Program-made: the position numbers and the translations under genes
NCBI RefSeq assembly: GCF_001423245.1
Contig: NZ_LMOH01000027.1
Coordinates: 62,001-126,000 of the forward strand
Direction of reading: 5' to 3'
DNA from: Aureimonas sp. Leaf324
Lineage (GTDB): Bacteria; Pseudomonadota; Alphaproteobacteria; Rhizobiales; Rhizobiaceae
DNA: 64,000 bases
In this document: positions 36,662 to 45,898 of the stretch, one piece after another
How positions within the stretch are numbered: position 1 is the stretch's first letter
How the letters are laid out: each line of letters begins with the position of its first letter
Notes under the pieces: model-generated
Database searches by the model: none
Told to the model about the DNA's origin: nothing
The model's input: the letters and a program-made list of their open reading frames with translations, nothing else

Positions 36662-37534
36662 TCAGCCCGCCGCCAGCCCGCCCCGGAGGGCGCGGGCGGC
36701 CAGGCTGTCGACGCGCCCGACGAGAACCGACAGGGCGTAGAGGGCGCTCGCCGACAGGATGATCGCCGGCGAGGCGGGAAGGCTGAGGTGGTAGGAGGCG
36801 AGGAGCCCGGCGAGCGAGGACAGAAGGCCGACGAGGATCGCGACCATCATCTGGCCCGGCACCGATTCGGCCCAGAACCGCGCGGCGGTCGCCGGCAGCA
36901 TCATGATGCCGACCACCATCAGCGTGCCGAGCGCCTGGAAGCCGCCGACGAGGTTGAGCACCACGAGCGCCACGAAGCCCATGTGGACGACGCCCCCCCA
37001 GCCGCCGACCGCGCGCAGGAAGCCGGGATCGAGGCATTCCACGACCAGCGGCCGGTAGATCGCGGCGAGCGCCAGCATGGTGAGCGAGGCGATCGAGGCC
37101 ATCAGGTAGAGCGCGGCGTCGTCGAGCCCGAGCACGGTGCCGAAGAGGACGTGGAGGAGATCGATGTTGGAGCCGCGCACCGAGACCAGAAGCACGCCGA
37201 GCCCCAGCGAGAAGAGGTAGAAGGCGGCAAAGCTCGCGTCCTCGCGAAGCGTCGTGTAGCGCGACACGAGGCCGGCGAGGAAGGCGACCGCGAGGCCTGT
37301 CAGGATGCCGCCGAGCGTCATGGCGAAGAGCGAGAAGCCGGCGACCAGGAATCCGACGGCCGCGCCCGGCAGGATCGCGTGCGCCATCGCGTCGCCGACG
37401 AGGCTCATGCGCCGCAGCACGAGGATCACGCCGAGCGGGCAGGCGCCGACGCACAGCGCGAGGCACCCGGCGAGCGCCCGGCGCATGAAGGCGTAGTCGG
37501 CGAAGGGGGCGAGCGCGAGGTCGTAGAGGCTCAT
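36662..37534 (-). CDS. znuB: Zinc ABC transporter permease
   Basis: Inner-membrane channel of the ABC-3 family, 290 residues with about eight hydrophobic helices. Typical segments include GCLALCVGACPLGVILVLRR near the N-terminus, and GVVHMGFVALVVLNLVGGFQ. Its start overlaps the stop of znuC by the four bases ATGA (37531-37534), so the ATPase and permease are translationally coupled. Confidence 0.94.
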   Translation of the reverse strand: MSLYDLALAPFADYAFMRRALAGCLALCVGACPLGVILVLRRMSLVGDAMAHAILPGAAVGFLVAGFSLFAMTLGGILTGLAVAFLAGLVSRYTTLREDASFAAFYLFSLGLGVLLVSVRGSNIDLLHVLFGTVLGLDDAALYLMASIASLTMLALAAIYRPLVVECLDPGFLRAVGGWGGVVHMGFVALVVLNLVGGFQALGTLMVVGIMMLPATAARFWAESVPGQMMVAILVGLLSSLAGLLASYHLSLPASPAIILSASALYALSVLVGRVDSLAARALRGGLAAG

Positions 37535-38295
37535 GCCGCGCGGCTCCCGAGCGCGTCGGCCTGCGTGTCCAGCCCCTCCGAGAGCGCCTGCGCGCGGACG
37601 AGGTTGGCCTCCGCCAGCGCTTCGCCGGTCGCGCTCCAGGCGACGCGCTCGCGCGCGAGCAGCAGCGTCTCGGGAAAGTATTCGCGCACGAGGTCCATGT
37701 CGTGGAGGACGGCGATCACGGTCCGCCCCTCGCCGTTCCAGCGCTTCACGAGATCCATGAGGTCGCGCGTCGTGCGCGCGTCGATCGCGGTGAAGGGCTC
37801 GTCGAGAAGGAGGAGGCGGGCGTTCTGGAGGAGCAGGCGCGCGAACAGCGCGCGCTGCAGCTGGCCGCCCGACAGGGTGCCGATCAGCCGGCCCTCCAGC
37901 CCCTCGAGGCCGACGGCGGCGATCGCCGCCTCGACCTCGCCCGTGAGGTCGCGGCCGACGCGCCCGAACGGGCCGGTGCGACGCCAGAGGCCGAGCGAGA
38001 CGAGGTCGAGGACGCTGATCGGGAAGGTCCGGTCGAGATCGCCGACCTGGGGGAGGTAGCCGATGTCGCGGCGGCGGACGCCGTCCACCCGCACCTTGCC
38101 GCCCGCGGCGCGAACCGAGCCCATGATGCCCTTGAGAAGGGTCGACTTGCCCGCCCCGTTCGGGCCGACGACAGCCGTCATCGAGCCCGGCGCGAAGCGG
38201 CCCGACAGGCCGCGCACGGCCGGGCGCCGCCGGTAGGCGAGCGTCAGGTCGCGGAGCTCCACCGAGGGCGCGGCGGGCAGGACGTTCGCCTTCAT
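37531..38295 (-). CDS. znuC: Zinc ABC transporter ATP-binding protein
   Basis: 254 residues. Walker A GPNGAGKST (44-52), signature LSGGQLQRA and Walker B LLLLDEP are all present, with the switch His in LHDMD. It powers zinc import with ZnuB and ZnuA. Start 38295 overlaps the end of a 40-residue membrane ORF by ATGA, so it is the second cistron of a coupled pair. A frame that extends upstream to 38904 is open by chance. Confidence 0.95.
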   Translation of the reverse strand: MKANVLPAAPSVELRDLTLAYRRRPAVRGLSGRFAPGSMTAVVGPNGAGKSTLLKGIMGSVRAAGGKVRVDGVRRRDIGYLPQVGDLDRTFPISVLDLVSLGLWRRTGPFGRVGRDLTGEVEAAIAAVGLEGLEGRLIGTLSGGQLQRALFARLLLQNARLLLLDEPFTAIDARTTRDLMDLVKRWNGEGRTVIAVLHDMDLVREYFPETLLLARERVAWSATGEALAEANLVRAQALSEGLDTQADALGSRAA

Positions 38296-38414
38296 GCCGA
38301 GACCGCCCAAGCGACGACGCCCCAGAGGACCAGCGTCGCCACGAACGCGACGGCGAGCCGCTCGAGCGCGGAGCGCCGCAGGACGGACGGGGTACGGGGG
38401 GCGATGGGCGGCAT
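38292..38414 (-). CDS. 40-residue single-helix membrane protein, leader cistron of znu
   Basis: A short frame from ATG 38414 to a TGA that overlaps the znuC start (ATGA). The product begins MPPIAPRTPSVLRRSALERL and continues into one hydrophobic helix (about 22-39, VAFVATLVLWGVVAWAV). The basic first half and single helix suggest a small inner-membrane protein, inside-positive. It lies directly after the putative zinc-controlled promoter. The coupling and context make it a credible small gene, possibly a transporter accessory or a translational leader. Confidence 0.6.
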   Translation of the reverse strand: MPPIAPRTPSVLRRSALERLAVAFVATLVLWGVVAWAVSA

Positions 38415-38444
38415 GGGGTCCCGCGGCGGCTGGAGGCGATGCGA

Positions 38445-38474
38445 GTGATATAACATTACATCGACGGTGGGCAA
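38445..38474 (-). promoter_or_regulatory. Promoter with Zur-like operator for the znu operon
   Basis: Plus-strand GTGATATAACATTAC (38445-38459) is an imperfect dyad with the TATAACATT half-site of proteobacterial Zur boxes. On the minus strand a -35 element TTGCCC (38469-38474) and a -10 element TATATC (38447-38452) are 16 bases apart, so the operator covers the -10. This is a repression layout; the whole znu-zur block lies downstream. Confidence 0.7.
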
Positions 38475-38659
38475 GCCGGTTCCGCTCCCGTCCCGCCGAT
38501 GGTGTCTTCCGAAAGACGGCCACAAGACCCGGACTCGGCTTTGCCCGCGCCCGCGCCACATTCACGACGCGATGACAAGCGAGGCAGCAAGCGCTATGAC
38601 GCGGCGCACGCGCTGCGACGAAGCGTGGCTGCACTCGCGCGCCGGGATCGGAACGTACG

Positions 38660-40447
38660 ATGGTTTTGGGCAGACTCCTCTTCGCGCTCACCGCCCTGGT
38701 GCTGGCCGCGCTCGCCGGCGTCCTCTTCGCGGTGGTCATCACCGCCAACGGCACGACGTGGCTCCACGTCATCCAGATCGTGCTGCTCGCGATCTGCTGC
38801 GTCTGGCTCGCCTGGGGCTTCAACACGGCGGTGACCGGCATCCTGTTCGGCCGGACGCGCAAGCGCGAGCGCCGCACCGGCCTGCCGCCCGCCTCGCCGC
38901 ACAAGACCGCGATCCTCGTGCCGGTCTACAACGAGGACGCCGGCGCTGTGATGGCGCGGGTCGCCGCGATGATCGAGGGGCTGCGCTTCATCCGGCGCAT
39001 GGACAACTTCGTGTTCTTCGTCCTGTCGGATTCGACCAAGCCGGAATGCGTGGCGGACGAGAAGCGCACGATCCTGAAGCTGGCCGGCGAGCTCGAGACC
39101 GGCTCGATCCTGTTCTACCGAAACCGGGTGAAGAACACGAACCGCAAGGCCGGCAACATCGAGGACTACGTCACCAACTACGGCGGCGCCTACGAGTACA
39201 TGATCGCGCTGGATGCCGACAGCCTGATGCGGCCCGAGACGCTGGTCGAGATGGTGGCGCGCATGGACGCCGACCCCGAACTCGCGCTGCTCCAGACCCA
39301 GCCGCTGATCATCGGCCGCAAGACGCTGTTCGGGCGCGCGCTGCAGTTCTCGGCCGCGCTCTACTCGCCGATCTTCTCGCGTGGCATCGCCGCCCTCCAA
39401 GGGCGCGAGGGTCCGTTCTGGGGCCACAACACCATCATCCGTACGCGCGCCTTCGCCGACTGCTGCGGCATGCCGAAGCTTTCGGGCACCCCGCCCTTCG
39501 GCGGCCTGATCCTCTCCCACGACTTCGTGGAAGCCGCGCTCCTGTCGCGATCGGGCTGGAAGGTGCGGCTCGACCCCGACCTTGAGGGCTCCTTCGAGGA
39601 GGCGCCCGCCAACATCATCGAATACGCCAAGCGCGACCGGCGCTGGTGCCAGGGCAACCTCCAGCACGGGCGGCTTCTGGGCGCGCCGAACCTGAAGCTC
39701 TGGAGCAAGGTGTCGATGATCTCCGGCATCATGGCCTACGCGGCCTCGCCGATCTGGCTCCTGTTCTTGATCGCCTCGATGCTCGATCCGGTGCTGGCGC
39801 CCGCGCCGAACTACTTCCCCGCCGACAGCCTGTTTCCGGTCTTCCCGACGCCCGAGACCGGCAAGGCGCTGCTTCTCCTCCTCGGCATCTTCCTGCTCCT
39901 CCTCCTGCCCAAGACGCTCATCGCCTTCCACACGGCGATGTCGCGGCGCGCCTCGCGCTTCGGCGGCGGCTGGGCGGTGCTGCTCGGGGCCACCTGCGAG
40001 CTGATCCTGACCAGCGCGCTCGCCCCGATCATGATGCTGTTCCAGTCCAAGGCGGTCGCCGAGATCCTGATGGCGCGCGACAGTGGCTGGCCGGCGACCG
40101 AGCGCGAGGACGAGGGCCTGCCCCTGTCGGCGGCGTTCGCGGCAAGTTGGTGGATGATGATCGCGGGCGCCGTTCTTGGCACCGTCGCCTACGTCTATTC
40201 GCTGCAGCTCTTCCTCTGGGTGTGCCCGATCGCCATCCCGCTCTTCCTCGCCCCCTTCTTCATCTCGCTGACGGGCGATCCGGGCCTCGGCGAAAAGGCG
40301 CACAAATTGTCGATCTTCGACACGCCCTTCGAGACCGACCCCGAGCCGGTGATCCGCGCCGCCGCCGTGTGGCACGCCCGCCTGTCGGCGAGCCCGGAGG
40401 AGCGCAAGGACAAGGTCGAGACGGCCGGCGTGCCGCAGCCCGCCTGA
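38660..40447 (+). CDS. opgH: Osmoregulated periplasmic glucan glucosyltransferase H
   Basis: Membrane glucosyltransferase (GT2) that builds and exports the beta-glucan backbone of osmoregulated periplasmic glucans. 595 residues. Two N-terminal helices (about 5-60), then the catalytic domain with DADS (185-188), SHDFVE containing His287-Asp288, and RRWCQGN (327-333), the processive-enzyme motif. Four or more helices follow from about 350. Length is shorter than enterobacterial OpgH (about 850) but normal for alphaproteobacteria. The periplasmic partner opgG is not adjacent. Confidence 0.9.
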   Translation: MVLGRLLFALTALVLAALAGVLFAVVITANGTTWLHVIQIVLLAICCVWLAWGFNTAVTGILFGRTRKRERRTGLPPASPHKTAILVPVYNEDAGAVMARVAAMIEGLRFIRRMDNFVFFVLSDSTKPECVADEKRTILKLAGELETGSILFYRNRVKNTNRKAGNIEDYVTNYGGAYEYMIALDADSLMRPETLVEMVARMDADPELALLQTQPLIIGRKTLFGRALQFSAALYSPIFSRGIAALQGREGPFWGHNTIIRTRAFADCCGMPKLSGTPPFGGLILSHDFVEAALLSRSGWKVRLDPDLEGSFEEAPANIIEYAKRDRRWCQGNLQHGRLLGAPNLKLWSKVSMISGIMAYAASPIWLLFLIASMLDPVLAPAPNYFPADSLFPVFPTPETGKALLLLLGIFLLLLLPKTLIAFHTAMSRRASRFGGGWAVLLGATCELILTSALAPIMMLFQSKAVAEILMARDSGWPATEREDEGLPLSAAFAASWWMMIAGAVLGTVAYVYSLQLFLWVCPIAIPLFLAPFFISLTGDPGLGEKAHKLSIFDTPFETDPEPVIRAAAVWHARLSASPEERKDKVETAGVPQPA

Positions 40448-40460
40448 GGAGACGCCCGTC

Positions 40461-41294
40461 ATGACCGTCGACAACCGCACCTATCATTCCGTGCGCGGCG
40501 GACTGCCGCCGCAGACACAGCTGACCCGGCAGAGCGCCGTCTTCACCGACGCCTATGCCGTGATCCCCGGCGGCACGATGGCCGACATCACGGCGAGCGC
40601 CCTGCCGTTCTGGGAGGGCACGCGCGCCTGGATCATCGCCCGACCCTTGTCGGGCTTTGCCGAGACCTTCTCGCAATACGTGATGGAAGTGCAGCCCGGC
40701 GGCGGCAGCGACCGGCCGGAGCCGGATGCCGGGGCCGAAGGCGCGCTCTTCGTCACCGAGGGCGAGGCGACGGTGACCCTCGACGGCGCCGAGCATGTCT
40801 TGGCCGCCGGCGGCTTCGCCTTCCTGCCGGCCGGCCGGGCCTGGACCCTGCGCAACCGGGGTGGCGCGCCTGCGCGCTTCCATTGGATCCGCAAGGCCTA
40901 CGAGGCGGTCGACGGCCTCGGCGCGCCCGATCCGATGTTCTCAAGCGACGCGAGCGTCGCCCCGTCGGTGATGCCGGACTGCGGCGGCGTGTGGGCGACG
41001 ACGCGCTTCGTCGACCCCGCCGACCTTCGCCACGACATGCATGTGACGATCGTCACCCTGCAGCCCGGCGGCGTCATCCCGTTTCCCGAGACGCACGTGA
41101 TGGAGCACGGGCTCTACGTGCTGCAGGGCAAGGGCGTCTATCTCCTCAACCAGACCTGGGTCGAGGTCGAGGCGGGCGATTTCATGTGGCTGCGCGCCTT
41201 CTGCCCGCAGGCCTGCTACGCCGGCGGACCGGGTCCGTTCCGGTATCTGCTCTACAAGGACGTCAACCGGCATCCCAAGCTGCGCTGGCGCTGA
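40461..41294 (+). CDS. allE: (S)-ureidoglycine aminohydrolase
   Basis: Manganese bicupin that converts (S)-ureidoglycine to (S)-ureidoglycolate in allantoin breakdown, releasing ammonia. 277 residues. The C-terminal cupin has the family metal segment ETHVMEHGLYVL, then QTWVEVEAGDFMWL and CPQACYAGG. The start lies 13 bases after opgH, so the two may share a message. None of the other allantoin-pathway genes is in the window. Confidence 0.88.
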   Translation: MTVDNRTYHSVRGGLPPQTQLTRQSAVFTDAYAVIPGGTMADITASALPFWEGTRAWIIARPLSGFAETFSQYVMEVQPGGGSDRPEPDAGAEGALFVTEGEATVTLDGAEHVLAAGGFAFLPAGRAWTLRNRGGAPARFHWIRKAYEAVDGLGAPDPMFSSDASVAPSVMPDCGGVWATTRFVDPADLRHDMHVTIVTLQPGGVIPFPETHVMEHGLYVLQGKGVYLLNQTWVEVEAGDFMWLRAFCPQACYAGGPGPFRYLLYKDVNRHPKLRWR

Positions 41295-41337
41295 ACAATC
41301 CGCATCGAGGCGGCGGAGGCCGCCAGGGGAGGGGACC

Positions 41338-42366
41338 ATGAAGGCATCTGACAAGCGACATCTGAAGCGGGCCGGGGTCGAGGTGACGGCGCTCGGCATG
41401 GGCACGGCGCCGCTCGGCGGGCTCTACACGCCGGTCGCGCTCGCCGACGCGCGCGCCGCCCTGCAGGCGGCCTGGGACGCCGGCATCCGCCATTTCGACA
41501 CCGCGCCGATGTACGGCCTGACGCGCTGCGAGCACCTGACGGGCGAGCTCCTGCGCGAGGAAGCGCCGAATTCCTACGTCCTCTCCACCAAGGTCGGGCG
41601 CCTGATGACCTTCGACCGACCGGGCCGCCAGCTGCCGCCCGAAGGGCCGAAGAACGAGTTCGATTCGGGCTGGAACAGCGGCCTCTCGTTCCGTGAGGTC
41701 TTCGACTACTCCTACGACGCGATCCTGCGCTCCTACGACGACTCGCGCCAGCGCACCGGCTGCCCGAAGCTCGACATCCTCTTCGTGCACGACATCGGCC
41801 GCGTCACGCATGGCGAGAAGCACGACCACCACTGGGGGGCGCTGACCAAGGGCGGCGGCTTCCGGGCGCTGGAGGAACTGCGGGCCGCCAAGCTCATCGC
41901 CGGCTTCGGCCTCGGCGTGAACGAGAACGAGGTGATCCTCGACGCGATGGAGGAGACCGATCTCGACGTCTGCCTCTTGGCCGGCCGCTACACGCTGCTC
42001 GACACCTCGGCGGCCGACGAGCTCCTGCCCAAATGCGTCGAGCGCGAGGTCGCGCTGGTGGTCGGCGGCGTCTTCAACTCCGGCATCCTCGCCTCCTCGT
42101 CGGGGCGCAAGAAGTTCAACTACGTCGACGCGCCGGCCGAGATCATTGAGAAGGCCGACCGGCTGCGGGCGGAGTGCGAGGCGTTCGGCGTGCCCCTGCC
42201 AGCCGCCGCGATCCAGTTCCCGATGCGCCACAAGGCGACCGGCAACGTCGTGATCGGCGCGAAATCCGCCGATCAGGTCCGTCAGAACGTCGCCTGGTTC
42301 GAGCAGGCGATCCCCGACGAGCTCTGGCAGAGCCTCGAAGACAAGGGCCTCCTCGCGCGAGGCTGA
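41338..42366 (+). CDS. Aldo/keto reductase (D-threo-aldose 1-dehydrogenase-like)
   Basis: 342 residues of the aldo/keto reductase barrel. Catalytic Asp and Tyr are in HFDTAPMYG, Lys in LSTKVGR and His in FVHDIG; VVIGAKSADQVRQN is the NAD(P) end segment. The insertion and the GLGVNENEV segment resemble L-fucose/D-threo-aldose dehydrogenases and pyridoxal 4-dehydrogenase. The substrate is undecided. A strong AGGGGAGGGG ribosome binding site precedes the start, 43 bases after allE. Confidence 0.88.
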   Translation: MKASDKRHLKRAGVEVTALGMGTAPLGGLYTPVALADARAALQAAWDAGIRHFDTAPMYGLTRCEHLTGELLREEAPNSYVLSTKVGRLMTFDRPGRQLPPEGPKNEFDSGWNSGLSFREVFDYSYDAILRSYDDSRQRTGCPKLDILFVHDIGRVTHGEKHDHHWGALTKGGGFRALEELRAAKLIAGFGLGVNENEVILDAMEETDLDVCLLAGRYTLLDTSAADELLPKCVEREVALVVGGVFNSGILASSSGRKKFNYVDAPAEIIEKADRLRAECEAFGVPLPAAAIQFPMRHKATGNVVIGAKSADQVRQNVAWFEQAIPDELWQSLEDKGLLARG

Positions 42367-42448
42367 ACACGGCGGCGCCCGGTTGCCATTGGCGCCGGGC
42401 GCGCCACCCTTGGGACCGATAGCCGGCTTCACATCGCTCCTGCCGACC

Positions 42449-42460
42449 GGGGGGGGGGGG
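42449..42460. repeat. Run of 12 G residues upstream of the GAF histidine kinase
   Basis: A pure 12-base G tract, 46 bases before the kinase ATG at 42506. Long G tracts are rare and slip during replication in many bacteria. The upstream frame stays open through it in phase with the kinase (from 42383), so the tract could affect either a promoter or an N-terminal extension. Confidence 0.9.
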
Positions 42461-42505
42461 CGGAGCCGGCGCCCTCGTGGGAACAACCGGCCGAACGGAG
42501 CGCGC

Positions 42506-43687
42506 ATGAAGATCGAAGAGGCGGCAGGCCCGGCGCGGCGCGACGAGCTCGCCTATCGGCTGAAGCAGCAGAAACTACTAGCGGAGTTCGCGCGGCTCAC
42601 CATCCAGGCGCAGGATCAGGCGACCCTGTTTCAGGGCGCGACGGAACTCTGCGCCCGCGGTCTCGAAGCGCCCTACTGCAAGATTCTCGAATATCGGCCC
42701 GCCGAGGACGACCTCCTGATGCGCGGCGGCTGGGGCTGGGGACCGGGCGAGGTGGGGGTCGCGACGCTCGGCGCCGATCTCGAATCGCCGGCCGGCTACG
42801 CCTTCCACACCGGCGAATCCGTCCTCTCGAACCACCTGACCGACGAGACGCGCTTCCGCACGCCCAAGCTTCTGGCCGACTACGGCATCCGGCGCGCGGT
42901 GAACGTCCTCATCGATCGCGGCGGGCGCCAGCAGAAGGCGTTCGGCGTGCTCGAGGTCGACAGCCCCGACGCCGGCGACTTCGACGCCTCGGACGTCGAT
43001 TTCCTGTCGGGCTGCGCGCGCATCCTCGGCGCCGCGATCGAGCGGGTCGAGACCGACCGGCACCTCAAGGAGGCGATCGAGACGCAAGGGATGCTGACGC
43101 GCGAGATGAACCATCGCGTCAAGAACAGCCTCGGCGTCGTCGCCGGCCTCCTGCGCGTCAACTCCAACGTCGTCGCCGACCCCAAGGCGAAGGCCGCGCT
43201 GGTGGACGCCGAGGCGCGGATCATGACGATAGCGCGCGTCCACGACCACTTGTGGAAGGGGGCGAGCGTCACCGAGGTCGACCTGTCGACCTTTCTCGAC
43301 GACCTCTGCTCGCAGCTCGGCTTTGCGACCGCGGGGCTCGAGATCCAGTGCCGCGCCGACGCGGTGGTGGTCAGCGCCGACAAGGCGATCCCCGTCGGCC
43401 TCATCGTCAACGAACTCGTCACCAACGCGGTGAAATACGCCTACGACGAGGGCCAGCCCGGCGTCGTCGAGGTCTCGCTTTGGCAGAAGGGCAGCCGCGC
43501 CATGGTGCGCGTGCGCGACCGGGGGCGGGGCCTGCCCGACAGCTTCGACCTCGAGGCCGCGCGCAAGAGCTTCGGCATCCGCGTGATCCTCAGCCTCGTG
43601 CGCCAGCTCGACGCCGAGCTGACGGTCGAAAGCGTGCCGCGCGGCGCCTCGTTTCTCCTGTCCTTCGATCCGGTCACCGGATCCTGA
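42506..43687 (+). CDS. GAF-domain sensor histidine kinase (HisKA_2/HWE type)
   Basis: 393 residues, cytoplasmic. A GAF domain (about 30-180) is followed by the HisKA_2 phosphorylation region with His203 in EMNHRVKNSLGVV, then an ATP-binding domain with NELVTNAVKYAY, RDRGRGLP and a glycine lid, ending near FLLSFDP. Kinases of this class in alphaproteobacteria often feed PhyR-type general stress or light signalling. No regulator is adjacent. ATG 42506 has GGAG close upstream; a longer frame from 42383 crosses the G tract. Confidence 0.9.
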   Translation: MKIEEAAGPARRDELAYRLKQQKLLAEFARLTIQAQDQATLFQGATELCARGLEAPYCKILEYRPAEDDLLMRGGWGWGPGEVGVATLGADLESPAGYAFHTGESVLSNHLTDETRFRTPKLLADYGIRRAVNVLIDRGGRQQKAFGVLEVDSPDAGDFDASDVDFLSGCARILGAAIERVETDRHLKEAIETQGMLTREMNHRVKNSLGVVAGLLRVNSNVVADPKAKAALVDAEARIMTIARVHDHLWKGASVTEVDLSTFLDDLCSQLGFATAGLEIQCRADAVVVSADKAIPVGLIVNELVTNAVKYAYDEGQPGVVEVSLWQKGSRAMVRVRDRGRGLPDSFDLEAARKSFGIRVILSLVRQLDAELTVESVPRGASFLLSFDPVTGS

Positions 43688-43696
43688 GGCGACGAC

Positions 43697-43716
43697 GGGC
43701 CCGCCGGAGCGGGCCC
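43697..43716. terminator. Hairpin between converging kinase and GH13 genes
   Basis: A perfect eight-base-pair stem GGGCCCGC (43697-43704) with GCGGGCCC (43709-43716) and a four-base loop in the 35-base gap. No T-run follows; probable weak bidirectional terminator. Confidence 0.45.
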
Positions 43717-43722
43717 GGATCG

Positions 43723-45789
43723 TCAGAGGACGGGCAGGGCGCCGACGATGCGCAGCGACAGGCCTTCCCAGGGGTCGAGCACGATGCGCAGCTCGCCGTT
43801 CTCGGTGAGGTCGCCCTCGATCGTCTCGTTGATCATGTCGACCACCGGGCCGGAGCGCACGTTCGGCAGGATCACCGTCTCGTCCACCGGATCGCGGCCG
43901 AAGTTGAGGGCGGTGACCTGCGTGCCGCGCCCGTCCGGCAGCTCGTGCACCATCAGGAGAAGGCCCGGCGTCGTCACATCGGGGATCATGGTCTGCCGGC
44001 TGGCGGCGATGCCGTAGGCCTCGCGAACGGCGAGCAGCCGCTTCAGCTGCGAGGCGAAGGAGCCGGGCTGGCCGAGCTGCTCGTTGATCGGGCCGTAGAG
44101 CGCGCGCGCCCTCGGCAGGCCCTCGGCGGAGGTCGCCGCTTCCGGGTTGAGGCCGATGAGGTCGTAGGCGCCGCGCTCGATCCAGCGGGTGTCGCCGTCC
44201 TGCATGTGCTCGGCGACGGCTTCCGGCGGCAGCGGCAGGGCGCCGACGAGATCCCAGCCGGACAGGGCGAAGATGCCGGGCTGGAAGGCGTTGTACATGG
44301 CCATCAGGAGATGGCCGCGCTGGATCTCGGCCTTGTCCTCGTCGGTGATCGCCGACAGGTCGGTGATGCCGAGCGCGGCGGTGACGACGCTGGCCGAGGT
44401 GCAGGCGATGCCGTTGGTGACGAAGCGGAGGTTATAGGGCGCATTGGTGCCCGACAGCTTCTCGTACATCGTCTCGCGGATGCGGGTGCGCAGCGTGCGA
44501 CCCTGCCAGGTCTGGCCGCCGAACGTGTAGATGTCCTCCGAATGGAGGGTCCAGAAGTGGACGAGCTCGGTGGTCAGCTCGTCGTGGTTCTGCATGGCGT
44601 GGATCAAGGAGGCCGGGTCGATGCCGAACTCGTGGACCATGCGCAGCATCATGCGCAGGAATTCGGTGTCGCCGGTGAGAAGCGCGTGCTGGTAGGCCGG
44701 GCGCGTGATGAAGTCGTAGGAAAGGTCCGCCCCGCCCTTCGACATCGAGGCGATGTCGTCGACCGTGAGGTTCAGCTCCTGGAACGAGAAGCCGCCGGCC
44801 TTGCGCACCATGCCCGCGAGCAGCGCGTTGCCGGTGACCGACAGCGGATGGCTTTCCGACCAGGCCGGACCGTCCATGCGCTTTTCGACGCCGAGGAAGC
44901 CGTTGGCGTCGAGGCGCAGGCCCCGCGCGCCCATCTGGTCGATCGAATGGAGCGCGTCGCCGATGATCATCTGCTGGGCGGCGAAGGTCGGGTCCAGCCA
45001 GTTGAGGCTCGGCTGCCCCTCCTTGAAGTAGTGGAGATAGACCCAGCGCCGCGTCACCCCGTCGACGCCGGTGACGGGGCCGGTGGCGCTCCAGTCGGTC
45101 TCCTTGACGCCCGGCTCGAAGAAGATGACGCGCTGCAGCTGGCCGACGATGTAGCCCTTCTCACGCAGGGCATCGACGGTCGGCGGCGAGAGGTTCACCG
45201 CGTCGCGCCCTTCGGGCACGGCCGGGAGGAGCGCCCAGTCCTCCTCGGGGATCGCCACCATGTGGTAGAGGCCGGGATAGGACGAATGGTTCATCTCGGC
45301 GAGGCGGAAGTCGACGCCCTTGCCGGTATGCGCCGGGATGACGTCGTCGATCACCACCGCGTTGTGGGCGGCGGCCATGCGCGAGATCGCCACGAATTCC
45401 TCGGCCGTGCCGAAGGACGGGTCGATGTCGAAGCTGATGCGGTCGAAGTTGCCGTCGATCGTCGGCGTGTAGGCCCCGTCGCGCCAGCCGCCGGCGCGCT
45501 TGGTCGGGCCGGTGTGGATGCCGCGCACGCCGATCGAGGAGAGCGCCGACCAGAGTTGCTGGTCGCCGAGCGTCGCCAGCACCGTTTCGCCCGGCCGCGT
45601 CACGATCGAGGCGGGATAGGCGGTGAACCAGACGGGCGCGACGGCCGAGGCGATGCGCGGGCGCGTCTCGGCATAGGGCCGCTGCCAGAAGCGCCCCTGG
45701 CCGCCGTAGCTTTCCGCGAAGCGGCGCGCCTGGTGCAGCATCGAGGTTTCGACCATCTGGTCGACCGTTGCGGTGTCCGGTGCGCTCAT
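43723..45789 (-). CDS. GH13 alpha-glucosyltransferase, probable trehalose synthase type
   Basis: 688 residues with the alpha-amylase fold. The nucleophile is in [11 protein letters not shown] (about residue 290), the acid/base Glu in [10 protein letters not shown] and the transition-state Asp in MQNHDE, so the catalytic triad is complete. Overall form resembles maltose alpha-D-glucosyltransferase (interconverts maltose and trehalose) of alphaproteobacteria. Other GH13 activities cannot be excluded. No signal peptide, so cytoplasmic. It stands alone, without other trehalose or glycogen genes. Confidence 0.75.
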   Translation of the reverse strand: MSAPDTATVDQMVETSMLHQARRFAESYGGQGRFWQRPYAETRPRIASAVAPVWFTAYPASIVTRPGETVLATLGDQQLWSALSSIGVRGIHTGPTKRAGGWRDGAYTPTIDGNFDRISFDIDPSFGTAEEFVAISRMAAAHNAVVIDDVIPAHTGKGVDFRLAEMNHSSYPGLYHMVAIPEEDWALLPAVPEGRDAVNLSPPTVDALREKGYIVGQLQRVIFFEPGVKETDWSATGPVTGVDGVTRRWVYLHYFKEGQPSLNWLDPTFAAQQMIIGDALHSIDQMGARGLRLDANGFLGVEKRMDGPAWSESHPLSVTGNALLAGMVRKAGGFSFQELNLTVDDIASMSKGGADLSYDFITRPAYQHALLTGDTEFLRMMLRMVHEFGIDPASLIHAMQNHDELTTELVHFWTLHSEDIYTFGGQTWQGRTLRTRIRETMYEKLSGTNAPYNLRFVTNGIACTSASVVTAALGITDLSAITDEDKAEIQRGHLLMAMYNAFQPGIFALSGWDLVGALPLPPEAVAEHMQDGDTRWIERGAYDLIGLNPEAATSAEGLPRARALYGPINEQLGQPGSFASQLKRLLAVREAYGIAASRQTMIPDVTTPGLLLMVHELPDGRGTQVTALNFGRDPVDETVILPNVRSGPVVDMINETIEGDLTENGELRIVLDPWEGLSLRIVGALPVL

Positions 45790-45898
45790 CGAGGCTCTGC
45801 CCTTCTGGTCTCTCGTGTCGAAAGGCGGAAACCTCACCGGCGCCGTCCTCGCGAGGCCCCATCTAAGGGCGAGCGGCCCGCCGGCCAGACCCAAAGGA

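Noticed and set aside
38499..39585. Alternative frames overlapping the start of opgH
   Set aside because: They are Arg/Pro-rich shadow frames; the opgH frame carries the full glycosyltransferase motifs.
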